Source: Calothrix brevissima NIES-22 (lineage in GTDB: Bacteria > Cyanobacteriota > Cyanobacteriia > Cyanobacteriales > Nostocaceae). Taken from it: a stretch of DNA of 64,000 bases. A model generated the notes under the pieces. It saw nothing but the letters and a program-made list of their open reading frames with translations. It ran no database searches and had not been told where the DNA came from. Positions 17,674 through 26,576 of the stretch are shown piece by piece. A program made the position numbers and the translations under genes. The first letter of the stretch is position 1; the number at the start of each line of letters is the position of its first letter. Location: positions 7,736,199 through 7,800,198 of the forward strand of contig NZ_AP018207.1 of NCBI RefSeq assembly GCF_002367995.1. The letters run 5' to 3'.

Positions 17674-19233
17674 ATGTCTCGCTGGTTCAACATTGCAGGC
17701 CCTTGTCAAGCTGATATCCACTACATGCTATCTGCAACAACACGATTACCAGATTTGGAAGAGCTAATCCAACAGCGTAGTTATTTTGTGGTTCATGCAC
17801 CGCGACAAACGGGGAAAACCACAGCAATGTTAGCTTTAGCGCAGCAACTTACCGCAACAGGACGTTATGCAGCAGTAATGGTATCGGTAGAGGTGGGAAG
17901 CGCATTTAATCATGATCCCAGTGCAGCAGAATTAGCGATTTTGGGAACTTGGTACGATACAATTGCGATTCGATTACCCAATGAATTGCAACCACCAGTT
18001 CTCACACAAGGGCAAAAAGAAGAACCAGGACGCAGAATTAGGGCTTTTTTCCAGGCTTGGGCACAGTCTTGCCCCCGACCTTTGGTAGTATTTATTGATG
18101 AAATTGACTCTTTACAAGACCAAACACTAATTTCAGTTTTACGGCAATTACGAGATGGTTTTCCCAATCGTCCAGAAAATTTCCCTTCATCTGTAGGATT
18201 AATTGGTTTGCGGGATGTGCGAGATTACAAAGTTGCATCCGGTGGTAGTGATAGATTAAATACATCCAGTCCTTTTAATATTAAAGTCAGTTCCATCACC
18301 CTGAGAAACTTTAACGCTACAGAGGTGCAAGAACTATATCAACAACATACAGAAAATACAGGACAAATTTTTACAACAGAAGCCACAGCAACAGCCTTTG
18401 ATTTAACTCAGGGACAACCTTGGTTAGTTAATGCCTTAGCCAAGGAAGTTGTGGAAAAAATGGTTAAGGATAGAAGTATTGCTATTACAAAAGAACATAT
18501 TTTACAAGCAAAAGAAATATTAATTGCTCGTCAAGATACTCATCTTGATTCTTTAGCTGAACGCTTACGGGAACCAAGAATAAAAGCGATTATCGAACCG
18601 ATATTAGCAGGTTTGGAATTGGGGGATATACCCAATGATGATATTCAATTTGTGATTGATTTGGGGTTGTGTAAAATGCATCCCCAGGGTGGATTAACCA
18701 TTGCTAATCCCATTTATCGGGAAGTTTTACCCAGAGTATTAACGGTGACACCAATGGCATCTCTACCAATGATTGCACCGACTTGGTTAACCCCAGAAGG
18801 GGAGTTAAATATAGATGCATTGCTAGCAGCATTTCTCAAGTTTTGGCGACAGCACGGGGAACCGTTATTAGGTAGTACTGGCTACCATGAAATCGCCCCC
18901 CACATCGTCTTAATGGCTTTCTTGCATCGTGTTGTTAACGGTGGTGGAACCCTGGAAAGGGAATATGCAATTGGTAGCGACAGAATGGATTTATGTCTGC
19001 GTTACAAAGATGTAACTTTAGGTATTGAGTTAAAGGTATGGCGGGAGAAAAAGCGCGATCCCCAAACTGAGGGAATTGAGCAATTAGAATCCTATTTAGG
19101 GCGTTTGGGGTTGGATTTTGGTTGGTTATTTGTGTTTGACAGGCGTAAAAATGCCCTACCAATGGAAGAACGTTTATCAACTGAGGTTGTGCTGACGGAA
19201 AATCAGCGTAGAATTACTGTGATTCGGGCGTGA
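17674..19233 (+). CDS. AAA-like ATPase with C-terminal PD-(D/E)XK nuclease, copy 1
   Basis: 519 residues from MSRWFNIAGPCQADIHYM, the conserved beginning of this cyanobacterial AAA-like family; an upstream in-frame start at 17581 lacks support. Walker A APRQTGKTT (~42-50), Walker B PLVVFIDEIDSL (~135-146), a sensor-like region around VGLIGLRDVRDYK, then a winged-helix-like part. The C-terminal ~90 residues look like a PD-(D/E)XK nuclease: D439 in RMDLCL, E452 and K454 in GIELKVW, and Q in GIEQLESYL. It probably couples ATP use to nucleic-acid cleavage; target unknown. From codon 275 (18496) onwards it is identical to copy 2; before that it is a distinct paralogue (MVSVEVGS versus VVSAEVGS). 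Confidence 0.85.
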   Translation: MSRWFNIAGPCQADIHYMLSATTRLPDLEELIQQRSYFVVHAPRQTGKTTAMLALAQQLTATGRYAAVMVSVEVGSAFNHDPSAAELAILGTWYDTIAIRLPNELQPPVLTQGQKEEPGRRIRAFFQAWAQSCPRPLVVFIDEIDSLQDQTLISVLRQLRDGFPNRPENFPSSVGLIGLRDVRDYKVASGGSDRLNTSSPFNIKVSSITLRNFNATEVQELYQQHTENTGQIFTTEATATAFDLTQGQPWLVNALAKEVVEKMVKDRSIAITKEHILQAKEILIARQDTHLDSLAERLREPRIKAIIEPILAGLELGDIPNDDIQFVIDLGLCKMHPQGGLTIANPIYREVLPRVLTVTPMASLPMIAPTWLTPEGELNIDALLAAFLKFWRQHGEPLLGSTGYHEIAPHIVLMAFLHRVVNGGGTLEREYAIGSDRMDLCLRYKDVTLGIELKVWREKKRDPQTEGIEQLESYLGRLGLDFGWLFVFDRRKNALPMEERLSTEVVLTENQRRITVIRA

Positions 19234-19249
19234 GTATTTTGAATGAATG

Positions 19250-19406
19250 ATTGATTTCTTTGTTTGGATATTGAGCGATCACATTTCTCAAAAATGTTTA
19301 ACGGCAAATCTAACTCCTCTAGACTGCGATCGCACTTGCTTAAAGTCCACAATCTTGGTACGTTAAGAGGAATTTATCAGCAGATTCATCAGGAGTATTA
19401 TGGGGA
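19250..19406. repeat. ATPase tail repeat, copy 1
   Basis: A ~155-base noncoding segment following the ATPase stop: TTGAGCGATCACATTTCTCA, then CTCCTCTAGACTGCGATCGC, then TTAAGAGGAATTTATCAG. Related tails follow ATPase 2 (22197-22353, identical) and ATPase 3 (25138-25262), and a fourth lies at 26246-26400 with no ATPase before it. Confidence 0.8.
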
Positions 19407-19431
19407 ACTAACTTGAAAAAATAAAATAAAT

Positions 19432-20208
19432 TCATCTTGAAAGAATCTTATTGATTTCATTCACAACATCTTCAAAATTTGAGTTCTCGTGTATATCAAT
19501 TGGCGGAATTAGAAAATCTCTCAGATGACCAATAAATTCACTTATCGTTCGTGTTATTTTTGAGTATAAGTCGATATCTTCTCTTATATTTGGCGCTAAA
19601 TTGGCAAGTTTAACAGACTTCATTGCTTTGTCCGCAGCCTCAAGTTGCTCTTCCCAAAATTTAATATACTTAACAATATCAACTACATCATAAATCTCCG
19701 CATCCTCTAAAACAAGGGGGACAATTCTTTCTTGAAAATTTCCATTTTCAATAAACTCAGTTAGCTCAAACATACAGTATTTAGATTTGAGATATTTATC
19801 ACTTATGACTGTAACAACACATTTACCTTTCCCCAATCTTTGCATAAAGTTTTTTAATGAGTCTTTATACTCCAATTCTTCCGAATCACGAACAATATCA
19901 ATATTTTTGTCCTTAAGAATTTTACATGTATCATATATTAATCTCTTATATTTTGACGGCAAATTTCCTGATTTTTTATTTTCTTCAGAAGGAACTTCAC
20001 CAATTTCAGAAGCTACATCAAAAGCACATCTAAAAAAAATCATAAACTTCTGACGGCAATTACTAAAGAATGGATCTTTTGACTTAAAAACTTGGAATGG
20101 ATCTATACATAAATGGGTATCTCTATCAAGACGAGGATTAAACCAGTCATCTTGTTCTGATGCCTCAATATTGTAAACTTCAGAGAAAAGAACGCTTTCT
20201 TGTTTCAT
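19432..20208 (-). CDS. TIR-domain protein with unusual N-terminus, copy 1
   Basis: 258 residues. Residues ~85-235 match a bacterial TIR domain from helix A onward: IYDTCKILKDKNIDIVRDSEEL (BB-loop region), KGKCVVTVISDKYL, then SKYCMFEL with the candidate catalytic Glu148, RIVPLVLEDA and FWEEQLEAADKAMKSV. The usual opening strand (VFISYAWG type) is absent. In its place residues 1-70 carry a different motif, FNPRLDRDTHLCIDPF ... DPFFSNCRQKF, seen in another family of hypothetical proteins as I recall. TIR domains often cleave NAD+ in antiphage defence; activity here is uncertain given the missing strand. It sits 5 bases after the small helical gene in the same operon, convergent with the ATPase. 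Confidence 0.8.
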   Translation of the reverse strand: MKQESVLFSEVYNIEASEQDDWFNPRLDRDTHLCIDPFQVFKSKDPFFSNCRQKFMIFFRCAFDVASEIGEVPSEENKKSGNLPSKYKRLIYDTCKILKDKNIDIVRDSEELEYKDSLKNFMQRLGKGKCVVTVISDKYLKSKYCMFELTEFIENGNFQERIVPLVLEDAEIYDVVDIVKYIKFWEEQLEAADKAMKSVKLANLAPNIREDIDLYSKITRTISEFIGHLRDFLIPPIDIHENSNFEDVVNEINKILSR

Positions 20209-20213
20209 AAAAG

Positions 20214-20480
20214 TTACTCAGGTAGTTCTAAAATTTCTTCTAGGTACTTTCTCGCTTTTGCAGCTTCAGGTAAAGCTTCTTTATAAGCTGAAAGTGCTAC
20301 AGCATAATCTCTAATAAGCTTCAGGCTTTTTTTAATCTCATTAAAATCACTTTCAGCCAACAATCTCTCATCAAACAATAAGTCCATATTTTTGCGTACT
20401 TCCAAAGATTGCTTATACAGATTTTGAGCTTTTTGCTTACTTAAATAGTGGTAGATAGCAAGAACTTTTCTGGCTATCAT
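20214..20480 (-). CDS. Small helical partner of the TIR gene, copy 1
   Basis: 88 residues, almost entirely helical and charged (YHYLSKQKAQNLYKQSLEV ... AAKARKYLEEILELPE), with no membrane segment or known motif. It is the first gene of a two-gene operon; its stop is 5 bases before the TIR start. An identical copy lies at 23161-23427. The constant pairing suggests an inhibitor, adaptor or sensor for the TIR protein, but this is inference from position only. Confidence 0.65.
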   Translation of the reverse strand: MIARKVLAIYHYLSKQKAQNLYKQSLEVRKNMDLLFDERLLAESDFNEIKKSLKLIRDYAVALSAYKEALPEAAKARKYLEEILELPE

Positions 20481-20620
20481 CTTTTTCCGAGTAATAGACG
20501 GAATGATTCGGTATATCTACCCGATGTTTAAACAAACAAAAATCCCCAATTAGCCCTTCCTACCTCGCCCCAACCCGAAAATCGTCTAAACTCAAAGTGT
20601 TCGCCAACTGCCAAAATCCC

Positions 20621-22180
20621 ATGTCTCGCTGGTTCAACATTGCAGGCCCTTGTCAAGCTGACAAAAACTATATGCTATCCCCTACCAGTCGTCTCCCTGA
20701 CTGGGAAATTCTGATTCAACAAGAAAGTTATTTTGTTGTTCATGCACCGCGACAAACGGGGAAAACCACAGCAATGTTAGCTCTAGCGCAGCAACTTACC
20801 GCAACTGGACGTTATGCAGCAGTAGTAGTATCTGCGGAGGTGGGAAGCGCATTTAATCATGACCCCAGTGCGGCAGAATTGGCGATTTTGGGAACTTGGT
20901 ACGATACAATTGCGATTCGATTACCGAATGAATTGCAACCACCTGTTCTCACACAAGGGCAAAAAGAAGAACCAGGACGCAGAATCAGGTCTTTTTTTCA
21001 AGCTTGGGCACAGTCTTGCCCCCGACCTTTGGTAGTATTTATTGATGAAATTGACTCTTTACAAGACCAAACACTAATTTCAGTTTTACGACAATTACGA
21101 GATGGTTTTCCCAATCGTCCAGAAAATTTCCCTTCATCCGTGGGATTAATTGGTTTGCGGGATGTGCGAGATTACAAAGTTGCATCTGGTGGTAGTGATA
21201 GATTAAATACATCCAGTCCTTTTAATATTAAAGTCAGTTCAATTACCCTGAGAAACTTTAACGCTACAGAGGTACAAGAACTATATCAACAACATACAGA
21301 AGATACAGGACAAATTTTTAGTTTAGAAGCCGCAGCAACAGCCTTTGATTTGACTCAGGGACAACCTTGGTTAGTTAATGCGCTGGCTAAAGAAGTTGTA
21401 GAAAAAATGGTTAAAGATAGAAGTATTGCTATTACAAAAGAGCATATTTTACAAGCAAAAGAAATATTAATTGCTCGTCAAGATACTCATCTTGATTCTT
21501 TAGCTGAACGCTTACGGGAACCAAGAATAAAAGCGATTATCGAACCGATATTAGCAGGTTTGGAATTGGGGGATATACCCAATGATGATATTCAATTTGT
21601 GATTGATTTGGGGTTGTGTAAAATGCATCCCCAGGGTGGATTAACCATTGCTAATCCCATTTATCGGGAAGTTTTACCCAGAGTATTAACGGTGACACCA
21701 ATGGCATCTCTACCAATGATTGCACCGACTTGGTTAACCCCAGAAGGGGAGTTAAATATAGATGCATTGCTAGCAGCATTTCTCAAGTTTTGGCGACAGC
21801 ACGGGGAACCGTTATTAGGTAGTACTGGCTACCATGAAATCGCCCCCCACATCGTCTTAATGGCTTTCTTGCATCGTGTTGTTAACGGTGGTGGAACCCT
21901 GGAAAGGGAATATGCAATTGGTAGCGACAGAATGGATTTATGTCTGCGTTACAAAGATGTAACTTTAGGTATTGAGTTAAAGGTATGGCGGGAGAAAAAG
22001 CGCGATCCCCAAACTGAGGGAATTGAGCAATTAGAATCCTATTTAGGGCGTTTGGGGTTGGATTTTGGTTGGTTATTTGTGTTTGACAGGCGTAAAAATG
22101 CCCTACCAATGGAAGAACGTTTATCAACTGAGGTTGTGCTGACGGAAAATCAGCGTAGAATTACTGTGATTCGGGCGTGA
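20621..22180 (+). CDS. AAA-like ATPase/PD-(D/E)XK nuclease, copy 2 (chimera)
   Basis: 519 residues from MSRWFNIAGPCQADKNYM, with the same Walker A/B and nuclease residues as copy 1. Up to base 21442 it is identical to copy 3 (GAG codon, ADKNYMLSPTSRLPDWEIL, VVSAEVGS); from 21457 it is identical to copy 1 (GCA codon, AERLREPRIKAIIEPI). The switch is within the 14 bases 21443-21456. It is therefore the recombinant expected from unequal crossover between copies 1 and 3. It faces a divergent TIR operon (19432-20480) across a ~140-base gap, so the two may share a promoter region. Confidence 0.88.
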   Translation: MSRWFNIAGPCQADKNYMLSPTSRLPDWEILIQQESYFVVHAPRQTGKTTAMLALAQQLTATGRYAAVVVSAEVGSAFNHDPSAAELAILGTWYDTIAIRLPNELQPPVLTQGQKEEPGRRIRSFFQAWAQSCPRPLVVFIDEIDSLQDQTLISVLRQLRDGFPNRPENFPSSVGLIGLRDVRDYKVASGGSDRLNTSSPFNIKVSSITLRNFNATEVQELYQQHTEDTGQIFSLEAAATAFDLTQGQPWLVNALAKEVVEKMVKDRSIAITKEHILQAKEILIARQDTHLDSLAERLREPRIKAIIEPILAGLELGDIPNDDIQFVIDLGLCKMHPQGGLTIANPIYREVLPRVLTVTPMASLPMIAPTWLTPEGELNIDALLAAFLKFWRQHGEPLLGSTGYHEIAPHIVLMAFLHRVVNGGGTLEREYAIGSDRMDLCLRYKDVTLGIELKVWREKKRDPQTEGIEQLESYLGRLGLDFGWLFVFDRRKNALPMEERLSTEVVLTENQRRITVIRA

Positions 22181-22378
22181 GTATTTTGAATGAATGATTG
22201 ATTTCTTTGTTTGGATATTGAGCGATCACATTTCTCAAAAATGTTTAACGGCAAATCTAACTCCTCTAGACTGCGATCGCACTTGCTTAAAGTCCACAAT
22301 CTTGGTACGTTAAGAGGAATTTATCAGCAGATTCATCAGGAGTATTATGGGGAACTAACTTGAAAAAATAAAATAAAT

Positions 22379-23155
22379 TCATCTTGAAAGAATCTTATTG
22401 ATTTCATTCACAACATCTTCAAAATTTGAGTTCTCGTGTATATCAATTGGCGGAATTAGAAAATCTCTCAGATGACCAATAAATTCACTTATCGTTCGTG
22501 TTATTTTTGAGTATAAGTCGATATCTTCTCTTATATTTGGCGCTAAATTGGCAAGTTTAACAGACTTCATTGCTTTGTCCGCAGCCTCAAGTTGCTCTTC
22601 CCAAAATTTAATATACTTAACAATATCAACTACATCATAAATCTCCGCATCCTCTAAAACAAGGGGGACAATTCTTTCTTGAAAATTTCCATTTTCAATA
22701 AACTCAGTTAGCTCAAACATACAGTATTTAGATTTGAGATATTTATCACTTATGACTGTAACAACACATTTACCTTTCCCCAATCTTTGCATAAAGTTTT
22801 TTAATGAGTCTTTATACTCCAATTCTTCCGAATCACGAACAATATCAATATTTTTGTCCTTAAGAATTTTACATGTATCATATATTAATCTCTTATATTT
22901 TGACGGCAAATTTCCTGATTTTTTATTTTCTTCAGAAGGAACTTCACCAATTTCAGAAGCTACATCAAAAGCACATCTAAAAAAAATCATAAACTTCTGA
23001 CGGCAATTACTAAAGAATGGATCTTTTGACTTAAAAACTTGGAATGGATCTATACATAAATGGGTATCTCTATCAAGACGAGGATTAAACCAGTCATCTT
23101 GTTCTGATGCCTCAATATTGTAAACTTCAGAGAAAAGAACGCTTTCTTGTTTCAT
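22379..23155 (-). CDS. TIR-domain protein, copy 2
   Basis: Identical in all 258 residues to the protein at 19432-20208, with the same missing first TIR strand and the IDPF-type N-terminus. It is part of the duplicated 2,947-bp unit, lies 5 bases downstream of the second small helical gene and is convergent with ATPase copy 2. Confidence 0.8.
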   Translation of the reverse strand: MKQESVLFSEVYNIEASEQDDWFNPRLDRDTHLCIDPFQVFKSKDPFFSNCRQKFMIFFRCAFDVASEIGEVPSEENKKSGNLPSKYKRLIYDTCKILKDKNIDIVRDSEELEYKDSLKNFMQRLGKGKCVVTVISDKYLKSKYCMFELTEFIENGNFQERIVPLVLEDAEIYDVVDIVKYIKFWEEQLEAADKAMKSVKLANLAPNIREDIDLYSKITRTISEFIGHLRDFLIPPIDIHENSNFEDVVNEINKILSR

Positions 23156-23160
23156 AAAAG

Positions 23161-23427
23161 TTACTCAGGTAGTTCTAAAATTTCTTCTAGGTACTTTCTC
23201 GCTTTTGCAGCTTCAGGTAAAGCTTCTTTATAAGCTGAAAGTGCTACAGCATAATCTCTAATAAGCTTCAGGCTTTTTTTAATCTCATTAAAATCACTTT
23301 CAGCCAACAATCTCTCATCAAACAATAAGTCCATATTTTTGCGTACTTCCAAAGATTGCTTATACAGATTTTGAGCTTTTTGCTTACTTAAATAGTGGTA
23401 GATAGCAAGAACTTTTCTGGCTATCAT
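23161..23427 (-). CDS. Small helical partner of the TIR gene, copy 2
   Basis: Identical to the 88-residue protein at 20214-20480. First gene of the second TIR operon, divergent from ATPase copy 3. Confidence 0.65.
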   Translation of the reverse strand: MIARKVLAIYHYLSKQKAQNLYKQSLEVRKNMDLLFDERLLAESDFNEIKKSLKLIRDYAVALSAYKEALPEAAKARKYLEEILELPE

Positions 23428-23567
23428 CTTTTTCCGAGTAATAGACGGAATGATTCGGTATATCTACCCGATGTTTAAACAAACAAAAATCCCCAATTAG
23501 CCCTTCCTACCTCGCCCCAACCCGAAAATCGTCTAAACTCAAAGTGTTCGCCAACTGCCAAAATCCC

Positions 23568-25127
23568 ATGTCTCGCTGGTTCAACATTGCAGGCCCTTGT
23601 CAAGCTGACAAAAACTATATGCTATCCCCTACCAGTCGTCTCCCTGACTGGGAAATTCTGATTCAACAAGAAAGTTATTTTGTTGTTCATGCACCGCGAC
23701 AAACGGGGAAAACCACAGCAATGTTAGCTCTAGCGCAGCAACTTACCGCAACTGGACGTTATGCAGCAGTAGTAGTATCTGCGGAGGTGGGAAGCGCATT
23801 TAATCATGACCCCAGTGCGGCAGAATTGGCGATTTTGGGAACTTGGTACGATACAATTGCGATTCGATTACCGAATGAATTGCAACCACCTGTTCTCACA
23901 CAAGGGCAAAAAGAAGAACCAGGACGCAGAATCAGGTCTTTTTTTCAAGCTTGGGCACAGTCTTGCCCCCGACCTTTGGTAGTATTTATTGATGAAATTG
24001 ACTCTTTACAAGACCAAACACTAATTTCAGTTTTACGACAATTACGAGATGGTTTTCCCAATCGTCCAGAAAATTTCCCTTCATCCGTGGGATTAATTGG
24101 TTTGCGGGATGTGCGAGATTACAAAGTTGCATCTGGTGGTAGTGATAGATTAAATACATCCAGTCCTTTTAATATTAAAGTCAGTTCAATTACCCTGAGA
24201 AACTTTAACGCTACAGAGGTACAAGAACTATATCAACAACATACAGAAGATACAGGACAAATTTTTAGTTTAGAAGCCGCAGCAACAGCCTTTGATTTGA
24301 CTCAGGGACAACCTTGGTTAGTTAATGCGCTGGCTAAAGAAGTTGTAGAAAAAATGGTTAAAGATAGAAGTATTGCTATTACAAAAGAGCATATTTTACA
24401 AGCCAAGGAAATATTAATTGCCCGTCAAGATACTCATCTTGATTCTTTAGCTGAAAAACTCAGGGAGAAACGAGTTAAAGATATTATTGAACCCATTTTA
24501 TCAGGACAAGCATTACCCGATACTCCAGCCGACGATCGCCAATATTTAATCGATTTAGGGTTATTGCGACGCGATCCTGCGGGGGGACTAGTTATTGCTA
24601 ACCCGATTTATCGCGAAGTTATTCCCCGCGTTTTAGTGCAAGGAACCCAGGATAGTTTACCCCATATTAGTCCCAGTTGGTTAACCCCAAAAGGAGAGTT
24701 AAATATAGATGCATTGCTAGAAGCATTTCTCAAGTTTTGGCGACAGCACGGGGAACCATTACTTGGTAGCGCTGTTTACCATGAAATCGCCCCCCACATC
24801 GTCTTAATGGCTTTCTTACATCGTGTTGTGAATGGTGGTGGAACCCTGGAGAGGGAATATGCAATTGGTAGTGACAGAATGGATTTATGTCTGCGTTACA
24901 AGGATGTAACTTTAGGTATCGAGTTAAAGGTATGGCGGGAGAAAAAGCGCGATCCCCAAACTGAGGGAATTGAGCAATTGGAATCCTATTTAGGGCGTTT
25001 AGGGTTGGATTTTGGTTGGTTATTTGTGTTTGACAGGCGGAAAAATGCCCTACCAATGGAAGAACGTTTATCGACTCAGGTTGTGCTGACGGAAAATCAG
25101 CGTCGGATTACTGTGATTCGGGCGTGA
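23568..25127 (+). CDS. AAA-like ATPase/PD-(D/E)XK nuclease, copy 3
   Basis: 519 residues. The N-terminal half is identical to copy 2 (Walker A APRQTGKTT, Walker B VVFIDEIDSL). From codon ~278 it diverges from the other two (EKLREKRVKDIIEPILSGQALPD, LLRRDPAGGLVIANP), then becomes nearly the same again in the nuclease part (RMDLCL, GIELKVWREKK). The variable middle segment, ~100 residues of winged-helix-like sequence, may set partner or target specificity; that is inference. Together with copy 1 it is the likely parent of the chimeric copy 2. Confidence 0.85.
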   Translation: MSRWFNIAGPCQADKNYMLSPTSRLPDWEILIQQESYFVVHAPRQTGKTTAMLALAQQLTATGRYAAVVVSAEVGSAFNHDPSAAELAILGTWYDTIAIRLPNELQPPVLTQGQKEEPGRRIRSFFQAWAQSCPRPLVVFIDEIDSLQDQTLISVLRQLRDGFPNRPENFPSSVGLIGLRDVRDYKVASGGSDRLNTSSPFNIKVSSITLRNFNATEVQELYQQHTEDTGQIFSLEAAATAFDLTQGQPWLVNALAKEVVEKMVKDRSIAITKEHILQAKEILIARQDTHLDSLAEKLREKRVKDIIEPILSGQALPDTPADDRQYLIDLGLLRRDPAGGLVIANPIYREVIPRVLVQGTQDSLPHISPSWLTPKGELNIDALLEAFLKFWRQHGEPLLGSAVYHEIAPHIVLMAFLHRVVNGGGTLEREYAIGSDRMDLCLRYKDVTLGIELKVWREKKRDPQTEGIEQLESYLGRLGLDFGWLFVFDRRKNALPMEERLSTQVVLTENQRRITVIRA

Positions 25128-25137
25128 GTATTTTGAA

Positions 25138-25473
25138 TGATTGATTTGTTTGTTTGGAAATTGAGCGATCGCATTTCTCAAAGATGTTTAATAGCAAATC
25201 TAACTCCTCTAGACTGCGATCGCTTGCTTAAAGTCCACAATCTTGGTGCGTTCCCAAGAATTTATCGGCTGAGTAATTATGAGTTTTCATCGGGAACGCA
25301 CCCTACACGATCGGCGATCCACTCCCTTCCTTCACCGATGCTTATTATTATATAAATCTAATTATAGATATACAAGAATTACGCAAAAATGACGTAAAAG
25401 CCTTGATTTACCCTATGGGCAATTCATGAATTGCCCCTACATTCCGTACTTGCTGCGTAAGTCCTAATATATC
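25138..25473. repeat. ATPase tail repeat copy 3, then palindromic spacer
   Basis: Bases 25138-25262 are a diverged copy of the ATPase tail. The rest contains an inverted pair (GGTGCGTTCCC near 25246 and GGGAACGCACC near 25292) and the palindrome GGGCAATTCATGAATTGCCC near 25418. No gene is evident; a 72-codon plus-strand frame here lies in repeat sequence. Confidence 0.6.
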
Positions 25474-26160
25474 TTATTTGAGTTTTTCACATATTAGTTC
25501 TACAAAATTTCTGACTATGCATTGCTCACCTACATTATAGCTAAATGAAGAGGGAGATGAACTTGATGAACTCCACCATGAACCACCAGAAAAGATATTT
25601 ATGCCTATGCCCAAGGAATACTGAGCAACCTCGTAAGGGATCTCGATTTCAAACTCTTCTTCTAATACCATCAAAATTTGCTGTAAATCACATTCGTCTG
25701 CACCCAGATGGTTCGATAGATGGCTGTCTAAACTTACTTTTTTCTCTTCTACATCTAACTGTTCACTAATTAGTTCCCTAACTCTAACAAAAACTTTTGC
25801 TTTGCGCTCATCACCTCCGAACTTGCCTAGTGCATCAGTCACATTGGAAAGAAATTGTTGAGCTTTTTCGGCATCAGCAATACGATGGGCTTCTTCGGCA
25901 TCAGCAATACAACGGGCTTCTTCGGCAAGTTGATTCTTTATAGACCTAATTCGAGAATCAACTATATCTCGTACTAAACTAAGTTCAACTTTATGTCCGC
26001 TTTGTTGATAAATTCTTGTTGCTGTATCCCACACAAATTGGTCACGATTAATCTCAGATTTATGAATATTTTCTTTCTTAAATAATGTGCTTTCGTCTAA
26101 GTGCTTGTTAACTATCATCTTCAGTATTTGTAGTTCGTAGCTCTTATCAGCTTCACTCAT
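25474..26160 (-). CDS. Acyl-carrier-like protein lacking the carrier serine
   Basis: 228 residues. The N-terminal ~75 residues are helical and unassigned, followed by an Ala/Glu-rich coiled coil with a short repeat (CIADAEEAHRIADAEKAQQ). Residues ~120-180 look like an acyl carrier domain: KVFVRVRELISEQLDVEEKK, LSNHLGADECDLQQILMVLE, EFEIEIP. The expected GADSLD reads GADECD, so the serine that holds phosphopantetheine is missing. A Ser/Trp-rich insertion (SGGSWWSSSSSSPSS) interrupts the end of the domain. It probably acts as a protein-interaction module rather than a carrier. It occupies the same position relative to ATPase 3 as the TIR genes do to ATPases 1 and 2. Confidence 0.7.
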   Translation of the reverse strand: MSEADKSYELQILKMIVNKHLDESTLFKKENIHKSEINRDQFVWDTATRIYQQSGHKVELSLVRDIVDSRIRSIKNQLAEEARCIADAEEAHRIADAEKAQQFLSNVTDALGKFGGDERKAKVFVRVRELISEQLDVEEKKVSLDSHLSNHLGADECDLQQILMVLEEEFEIEIPYEVAQYSLGIGINIFSGGSWWSSSSSSPSSFSYNVGEQCIVRNFVELICEKLK

Positions 26161-26245
26161 CAGCTAATTTCCTATAGGTTTATCCATAACCATAATATCA
26201 AGAACAAGTTTAAATAATTTCAAATTATCCTGAATTATAGAAGTA

Positions 26246-26400
26246 TTGATTTCTGGGTTTGGAAATTGAGCGATCACATTTCTCAAACATCCTCTAACAA
26301 CAAATCTAACTCCTCTAGACTGCGATCGCTTGCTTAAAGTCCATAATCAGGGTGCGTTAAGAGGAATTTATCAGTAAATTCGTCAGGAGTATTGTGGGGA
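26246..26400. repeat. ATPase tail repeat copy 4, orphan
   Basis: Matches the ATPase tails (GAAATTGAGCGATCACATTT, CTCCTCTAGACTGCGATCGC, TTAAGAGGAATTTATCAG) but has the ACP-like gene before it instead of an ATPase. A short further piece (GCGATCGCATTTTTCAAAGA TGTTTAACG) follows at about 26442-26470. It suggests an ATPase gene was lost here. Confidence 0.7.
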
Positions 26401-26576
26401 AAGCATCCTACAAGATTGGCGATCGCACTAACTCGATATTAGCGATCGCATTTTTCAAAGATGTTTAACGTTCCTGTTGAGCGGTTGTCAGAACTTTTGC
26501 AATCTTACAAGCGACTCTCGACAATCCGCTACACCGGGTTTGTTAGACCGCGCAATACCATCTCAAGCTTATAGGG

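Larger units (their letters stand above)
18496..21442. repeat. Tandem duplication unit A (2,947 bp)
   Basis: This segment holds the 3' half of ATPase copy 1, its downstream tail, the TIR gene, the small helical gene and the 5' half of ATPase copy 2. It recurs directly as 21443-24389. All reading frames inside are offset by exactly 2,947 bases, the encoded proteins are identical and I found no base difference by eye. The joint lies within ATPase codons, at CATATTTTACAAGC. Confidence 0.9.
21443..24389. repeat. Tandem duplication unit B (2,947 bp)
   Basis: Second, directly adjacent copy of 18496-21442, containing the 3' half of ATPase 2, tail, TIR copy 2, small helical gene copy 2 and the 5' half of ATPase 3. 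Confidence 0.9.

Noticed and set aside
19787-20053. 88-codon plus-strand frame inside the TIR gene (and its copy at 22734)
   Set aside because: Antisense of the TIR gene with no family features; its duplication only reflects the 2,947-bp repeat.
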